Part shown: positions 6,583 to 9,706 of the stretch, piece after piece
Numbering within the stretch: position 1 is the stretch's first letter
How the letters are laid out: the number at the start of each line of letters is the position of its first letter
Assembly: GCA_021163705.1 (NCBI GenBank)
Contig: JAGGTO010000090.1
Coordinates: 1-9,706 of the forward strand
Length of the DNA stretch: 9,706 bases
From: Thermoplasmata archaeon
GTDB lineage: Archaea; Thermoplasmatota; Thermoplasmata; Thermoplasmatales; Aciduliprofundaceae
Direction: 5' to 3'
The notes under the pieces: generated by a model
Told to the model about the DNA's origin: nothing
Database searches by the model: none
What the model saw: only the letters and a program-made list of their open reading frames with translations
Position numbers and translations under genes: made by a program

Positions 6583-7551
6583 ATGAAAGGAGTGGCGATT
6601 TTCACCATCTCTCTATTTTTTATGCTTGCGCTTTTTCCAGCATTGAGAGAGAGTACTGGAGAACCTGTGGAGTTGAGAAAATATGGCAAATTCCTTATGG
6701 ATCATATAATTCGTGAACCAACGAAAAGAAGGTATTCTCTGATAGGTGATATAATCCCTCTCCGGAATTCCGTGGATAATCTTTATCCTATTTTCATCCA
6801 TTCACAAGGCAAAGGACTGGGGATGCTGTCCTACAGAATTTGCATCAATGTATATGTGGAGGATTTGAGCAACAATATATCCAATGTCATGCTTGATCTT
6901 TGGATGCTTTCATGGAAGAACGACAGTGTGATACACAGGCAGCTGAAATATCGTGTGGAGGGAGGGTATATAAGGAACGACAACAGGGTTGGGTTATTTC
7001 CATTCTACATAGTTGGTTTTGAGAATAAAAGTAAGGTGGAGAAGGTAAAGCGCATTCCCTATTTTGGTTTCTGGATAACGGATATTGGGGGAATAAATAT
7101 AAGATATGAGAAGAATAATGTATCTGAAGAGGTGGAGATACCTGAGATGGAAATGTATACAAACAGAAGCATAAAAATTGATGTAAAGATAAACGGTACC
7201 ATATATCTGTACTATGAGTCAAGTTTATTTGAATTGAGGTACAGGTGGCGTATACCCACGGATATTATTGGGATTTTGCCTGCGGATGTATTTCCACTCA
7301 CAGATGATAACTGCACATATTACCTGTTAAGTTCACCGTTTAATTCCATCTATTTTGAGTATAAGATAAGGGCTTTCGGTCTCTCTATTGCACCCACCCA
7401 GGCTTATGTGGATATGCTGAGTAATTTACCGTCCACGGGATACGGACCCCATCTTGAGGTGAACATAGAAAGACTTACTCTCATTGTGTTTATTATGGCG
7501 ATACCTGTAACTGCTGCCATCCTGATAAGGCACAGGAGGAGGATGGCATGA
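6583..7551 (+). CDS. type I membrane protein, extracytoplasmic domain, unknown family
   Basis: Unrecognised 322-residue protein. An N-terminal hydrophobic signal (about residues 4-20, then AL before RESTGEP) is followed by a roughly 270-residue extracytoplasmic domain. One C-terminal helix LTLIVFIMAIPVTAAILI follows, with the basic stop-transfer tail RHRRRMA. The topology is therefore N-outside with a very short cytoplasmic tail. The domain has seven N-x-S/T sequons (including N-I-S, N-D-S, N-K-S, N-V-S, N-R-S, N-G-T, N-C-T), fitting an archaeal glycosylated surface protein, and alternating hydrophobic strands suggest a beta fold. The ATG at 6583 follows GGTGAGG and lies 8 bases after the preceding stop. 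Its own stop overlaps the permease start as ATGA. It is probably an accessory subunit of the adjacent transporter. Confidence 0.85.
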   Translation: MKGVAIFTISLFFMLALFPALRESTGEPVELRKYGKFLMDHIIREPTKRRYSLIGDIIPLRNSVDNLYPIFIHSQGKGLGMLSYRICINVYVEDLSNNISNVMLDLWMLSWKNDSVIHRQLKYRVEGGYIRNDNRVGLFPFYIVGFENKSKVEKVKRIPYFGFWITDIGGINIRYEKNNVSEEVEIPEMEMYTNRSIKIDVKINGTIYLYYESSLFELRYRWRIPTDIIGILPADVFPLTDDNCTYYLLSSPFNSIYFEYKIRAFGLSIAPTQAYVDMLSNLPSTGYGPHLEVNIERLTLIVFIMAIPVTAAILIRHRRRMA

Positions 7552-8297
7552 GAAACCTGATGTATGAGCTAACCTCCAGCAGGTCCGTAATGGTAATTCT
7601 TCTTATTTTCTCCCTTCTTCTCCCCTATATAAGTATCCAGGCACATTTCATATCACCTGTGTGGGAATATGAAAATGCGGTGAACATGAAACTGCAGCAG
7701 GGAAAGATGGTACCGAATCTGGAATTAAATAAGAGCATGGAGGAGGACCTCAAGAAACTGGAAGAGATTGGAATCAATAATACAAAGGTTAATGAGATTC
7801 TGAGAGATGGTGTTGTTAAGAGTTACGCACTAATCTACATTCTTGTAGGTATTGTATCGCAGTTATTTTTTGCAGTTCCACTTCTTTACGGGCATATTTA
7901 CTATGAATATGCCTATGGTGGGAGAAGATACAGGGCATTCATTCACAGGTATATTCTTTCATTTGCTGTAGTATTTCTCCTGGCTCTTCCGCTAAATTTT
8001 GTGCTTGCAGTATACTCCTATTACATTCTCCCTGGTTCATCCTTGGGGTTGGAGTTTTTAAAGTTTGCAGCTCTGAGTATTCCTGTGCTGCTACTTTCAC
8101 TGAATATTCTTTCCCTGATTTCACTTTCCACAGGCTCAGGAGGTGCATCCATCATTGCAGGACTGGGGCTCATGGTACTTGCACTGTGGAAGGGAGAGTT
8201 TGCAGATATTCTGGTGATATACACACCATACTTCTGGATTCTTTTAATTCTGAGCTTTGCTGGACTTGCGCTTATGTGGAGGTGGAAAGATGCCTAA
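7548..8297 (+). CDS. ABC-2-type transporter permease (six-helix)
   Basis: A 249-residue integral membrane protein with helices at roughly 13-32, 93-115, 135-158, 168-193, 198-214 and 222-244. It has a charged extracytoplasmic loop of about 60 residues between the first two helices. This pattern (short cytoplasmic N-terminus MRNLMYELTSSRS, long first loop, then five helices) is that of ABC-2/NosY-like permeases. The family call rests on topology and the ABC ATPase in the same operon, not on a diagnostic motif. The loop contains sequons at Asn61 and Asn77 and a helical, charge-rich stretch EEDLKKLEEIG. The cytoplasmic stretch EYAYGGRRYRAFIHRY between helices 2 and 3 may be the coupling contact for the ATPase. 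It starts in an ATGA overlap behind an AGGAGGAGG ribosome-binding site. The next gene overlaps its last 8 bp. Confidence 0.83.
   Translation: MRNLMYELTSSRSVMVILLIFSLLLPYISIQAHFISPVWEYENAVNMKLQQGKMVPNLELNKSMEEDLKKLEEIGINNTKVNEILRDGVVKSYALIYILVGIVSQLFFAVPLLYGHIYYEYAYGGRRYRAFIHRYILSFAVVFLLALPLNFVLAVYSYYILPGSSLGLEFLKFAALSIPVLLLSLNILSLISLSTGSGGASIIAGLGLMVLALWKGEFADILVIYTPYFWILLILSFAGLALMWRWKDA
8278..8284 (+). promoter_or_regulatory. ribosome-binding site of the 136-residue membrane protein
   Basis: GGAGGTG lies five bases before the ATG at 8290, within the end of the permease gene. It places the start at 8290 rather than at the in-frame TTG at 8257. Confidence 0.7.
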
Positions 8298-8700
8298 GGC
8301 GTGGCAGATATTCATAATATTTTTTGCCGTGGTATTTATGTTGTTTGGGATGTTGATTCTCACACCCTTGCAGGAGAAATATCTTAACACTAGGAGGGTA
8401 TATGAGATAGAGTTCAGTTATGAATCCAATGCACCCTTTGATATGCTTAATGTTACTAACAGCAGGTATAGAATAGCATATACCCTTATGATAGAGCGTG
8501 GTGTCTACAGAATGAAGATTGAGATAGAGAACGATCCTAATTTTTTCATGATTGTGCATTACGGTAACGAAACGCGCAAATATGCGAGTAATGTGGTGAA
8601 GGAGATTGAAATAAAGGATGGACTGTTTGTGGCTATAGGATATCTCAGCACGGAATATGGCCGGGCAAGAATAACACTTGAGCGGGTGAGCTGGCCATGA
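8290..8700 (+). CDS. small membrane-anchored protein, unknown family
   Basis: Unrecognised 136-residue protein. One hydrophobic helix (about residues 6-25, IFIIFFAVVFMLFGMLIL) anchors it. The remaining 110 or so residues, outside the membrane if the helix acts as a signal anchor, are rich in alternating strands such as YEIEFSYES, RYRIAYTLMI and YRMKIEIEN, suggesting one small beta domain. Two sequons (N-V-T and N-E-T) support an outside location. There is no cysteine, no metal site and no lipobox. It is placed between the permease and ATPase genes, overlapping the former by 8 bp and the latter by 4 bp. That position suggests an accessory subunit made in fixed proportion to the transporter. 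Its plan resembles that of the larger type I protein upstream, but I see no clear sequence similarity between them. Confidence 0.8.
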   Translation: MPKAWQIFIIFFAVVFMLFGMLILTPLQEKYLNTRRVYEIEFSYESNAPFDMLNVTNSRYRIAYTLMIERGVYRMKIEIENDPNFFMIVHYGNETRKYASNVVKEIEIKDGLFVAIGYLSTEYGRARITLERVSWP

Positions 8701-9503
8701 AGGTAATAAGGGTGAAAGATGCGTATAAGAGTTACGGCAAGGTTCATGCTTTGAATGGTGTGAGTTTTGAATGCTCAAAAGGGCTAATAGCATGCTTTGG
8801 GGTAAATGGCAGTGGCAAGACTACCTTAGTGAAGTTAATGAGTGGATTGATGAAGCCGGACAGGGGTGAATTTGAAATACTTGGAAAGAAGGTGATAAAA
8901 AATGGGTTACCTGAAGGAGTGGGTGTGGCATTTGAAAGAGTTCAGCTACCACCGTATTTTCAGGGTGTGGATTTTCTGAGGAGGATATGTGAACTGAAAG
9001 GTGTTGATGAGGGCGAGATGAGGAGAGTAGTGAAAGAGTTGAAGATAGAGGATATAGTGAATAAAAGAATAGGAGCATTATCTCAGGGAAACCGGAAGAG
9101 AATAGCTGTATCGCAGGCATTCATAGGAGAGCCGGAATTAATTATACTGGATGATCCCTTTGCCAACATAGATATCCACTACTCCCTATTTTTGGAGGAT
9201 TATATAATGAGGTATGTGAAAGAGCATGACTCCACAATTTTTCTCACGACGCATCATCTCATCCATCTAAAGCCGGATGAGTATATGGTGCTCTCACAGG
9301 GTAATCTGATAGCACATAGAAGGGCAGAGGAACTAAAATTCGGAAAGCCGTTAAAGTATCATTTGGTGAAAAATGGTATGCGTATAATGGTTGAGGACAT
9401 ATCTGCACTTAAGAAAGAACTGAACGAAGGTGCGGAGATGGTAAGTGTGGATGTGTACACATATGCTGACTGGATAAAGGAACTCTCTGAATATCAATTG
9501 TGA
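8697..9503 (+). CDS. ABC transporter ATP-binding protein
   Basis: The 268-residue nucleotide-binding subunit that would power the permease encoded in the same operon. Visible motifs are Walker A GVNGSGKT (35-42), signature LSQGN (128-132), Walker B LIILD (148-152), a D-loop region ANID (156-159) and the H-loop histidine in TTHH (186 or 187). Two departures are notable. The residue after the Walker B aspartate is Asp153, where the catalytic Glu normally stands. The usual Q-loop Gln also appears to be Glu80 in AFERVQLPPY. Residues 200-268 form an extra C-terminal segment as in CcmA/NosF-type ATPases. The ATG overlaps the preceding stop as ATGA and has GGTGAG six bases upstream. It is the last gene of the cassette. 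The ABC ATPase assignment is secure, but substrate and direction are unknown; ABC-2 partners usually mean export. Confidence 0.94.
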   Translation: MKVIRVKDAYKSYGKVHALNGVSFECSKGLIACFGVNGSGKTTLVKLMSGLMKPDRGEFEILGKKVIKNGLPEGVGVAFERVQLPPYFQGVDFLRRICELKGVDEGEMRRVVKELKIEDIVNKRIGALSQGNRKRIAVSQAFIGEPELIILDDPFANIDIHYSLFLEDYIMRYVKEHDSTIFLTTHHLIHLKPDEYMVLSQGNLIAHRRAEELKFGKPLKYHLVKNGMRIMVEDISALKKELNEGAEMVSVDVYTYADWIKELSEYQL

Positions 9504-9525
9504 ATAGTTGAGAACTTATGGGATA

Positions 9526-9530
9526 TTTTT
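9526..9530 (+). terminator. possible T-tract terminator after the ABC cassette
   Basis: A run of five T 23 bases after the ABC ATPase stop could act as an archaeal U-tract terminator. There is no stem-loop, the run is short, and it is also part of a TATA-like element, so the call is weak. Confidence 0.2.
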
Positions 9531-9599
9531 ATAGGAATAGATGGAAAAGAAGAAAAATCGAAAGTGAATGTGGTTGAGAAATTTACCCCAAAATGGGAA

Positions 9600-9614
9600 G
9601 GAAAAATTTTATAG
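9600..9614 (+). promoter_or_regulatory. TATA box for the RAM-domain gene
   Basis: The TATA-like AAAAATTTTATAG is preceded by the purine block GGGAAGG, which fits a TFB recognition element. Transcription would begin near 9634, immediately before the GGTGAT ribosome-binding site (9635-9640) and about 11 bases before the ATG at 9645. Confidence 0.55.
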
Positions 9615-9644
9615 AAGGAATACATTATACGGTTGGTGATAAAA

Positions 9645-9706
9645 ATGGCAGTGGGTTTTGTGTTGATAAGTACCGCGCCGGGAAAGGAGCATGAGGTCTA
9701 CAACGC
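9645..9706 (+). CDS. stand-alone AsnC/Lrp-type ligand-binding (RAM) protein, partial
   Basis: Only the first 20 residues are present, MAVGFVLISTAPGKEHEVYN. They match the first strand and the PGKE-containing turn of the RAM domain, the amino-acid-sensing part of Lrp/AsnC regulators. The frame cannot extend upstream past a TAG at 9612-9614, and a GGTGAT ribosome-binding site lies four bases before the ATG. No DNA-binding helix-turn-helix precedes the domain. Single-domain RAM proteins of about 75-80 residues are common in archaea and can pair with full regulators or act as amino-acid sensors. The gene is cut off by the window end. Its distance from the threonine operon makes a regulatory link only a possibility. 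Confidence 0.7.
   Translation, partial: MAVGFVLISTAPGKEHEVYN

Larger units (their letters stand above)
9501..9622 (+). repeat. imperfect direct repeat in the intergenic spacer
   Basis: The block at 9501-9539 and the block at 9565-9622 share, in the same order, TGAAT, GTTGAGAA, TTA and TTTTATAG...GGAATA, with an insertion of about 14 bases in the second copy. The first copy begins at the stop codon of the ABC ATPase gene. Each copy contains a TATA-like element. It may be a duplicated promoter or operator region. Confidence 0.45.

Noticed and set aside
8272..8793. 173-codon open frame on the minus strand across the small membrane protein and the start of the ABC ATPase
   Set aside because: It covers genes with clear motifs and ribosome-binding sites on the plus strand, and its His/Ser/Cys-rich product looks like an antisense translation.
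9541..9567. Tiny open frame beginning at an ATG in the spacer after the ABC cassette
   Set aside because: It has only eight codons before a stop, is lysine-rich by composition and has no ribosome-binding site.
1..9706. CRISPR arrays, tRNA or rRNA genes, insertion sequences
   Set aside because: I found no regularly spaced repeats, no cloverleaf-like tRNA sequence, no rRNA segments and no transposase motifs; almost all of the window is coding.

Overview
The window looks like chromosomal DNA from a euryarchaeon. It carries RadB and an archaeal FEN-1 with a C-terminal PCNA-binding box, archaeal TATA-box promoters, strong GGAGGTGA-type ribosome-binding sites and many 4-11 bp gene overlaps. The moderate GC content, abundance of AGA/AGG arginine codons and protein style would fit the Thermoplasmatota/DHVE2 side (for example an Aciduliprofundum-like organism). 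That placement is a guess from memory, not a search result.

Layout: (1) 84-1785, plus strand: radB and fen, overlapping by 11 bp, a DNA repair/replication pair. (2) 1699-5894, minus strand: four overlapping genes read as lysC, thrB, thrC and hom. Together they encode every step from aspartate to threonine except aspartate-semialdehyde dehydrogenase. The last gene, hom, converges on fen and overlaps its 3' end by 87 bp. (3) 5895-6040: a divergent promoter region with a TATA box for each direction and a nested palindrome between them. (4) 6041-9503, plus strand: five tightly packed genes encoding a small secreted Tyr/Trp/Gly-rich protein, a type I membrane protein rich in glycosylation sequons, a six-helix ABC-2-type permease, a small membrane-anchored protein and an ABC ATPase. 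I do not recognise the secreted or anchored components, and this cassette is the best candidate for an undescribed system. (5) 9504-9644: a spacer with an imperfect duplication containing two TATA-like elements, followed by the start of a stand-alone AsnC/Lrp-type ligand-binding (RAM) domain protein cut off by the window edge.

How the genes may work together: the minus-strand operon makes threonine from aspartate with an unusually short aspartokinase. The plus-strand cassette probably forms one membrane complex, in which the ATPase drives the permease while two anchored proteins present extracytoplasmic domains. The secreted protein may be a substrate or partner. That functional reading is inference from gene order and topology.
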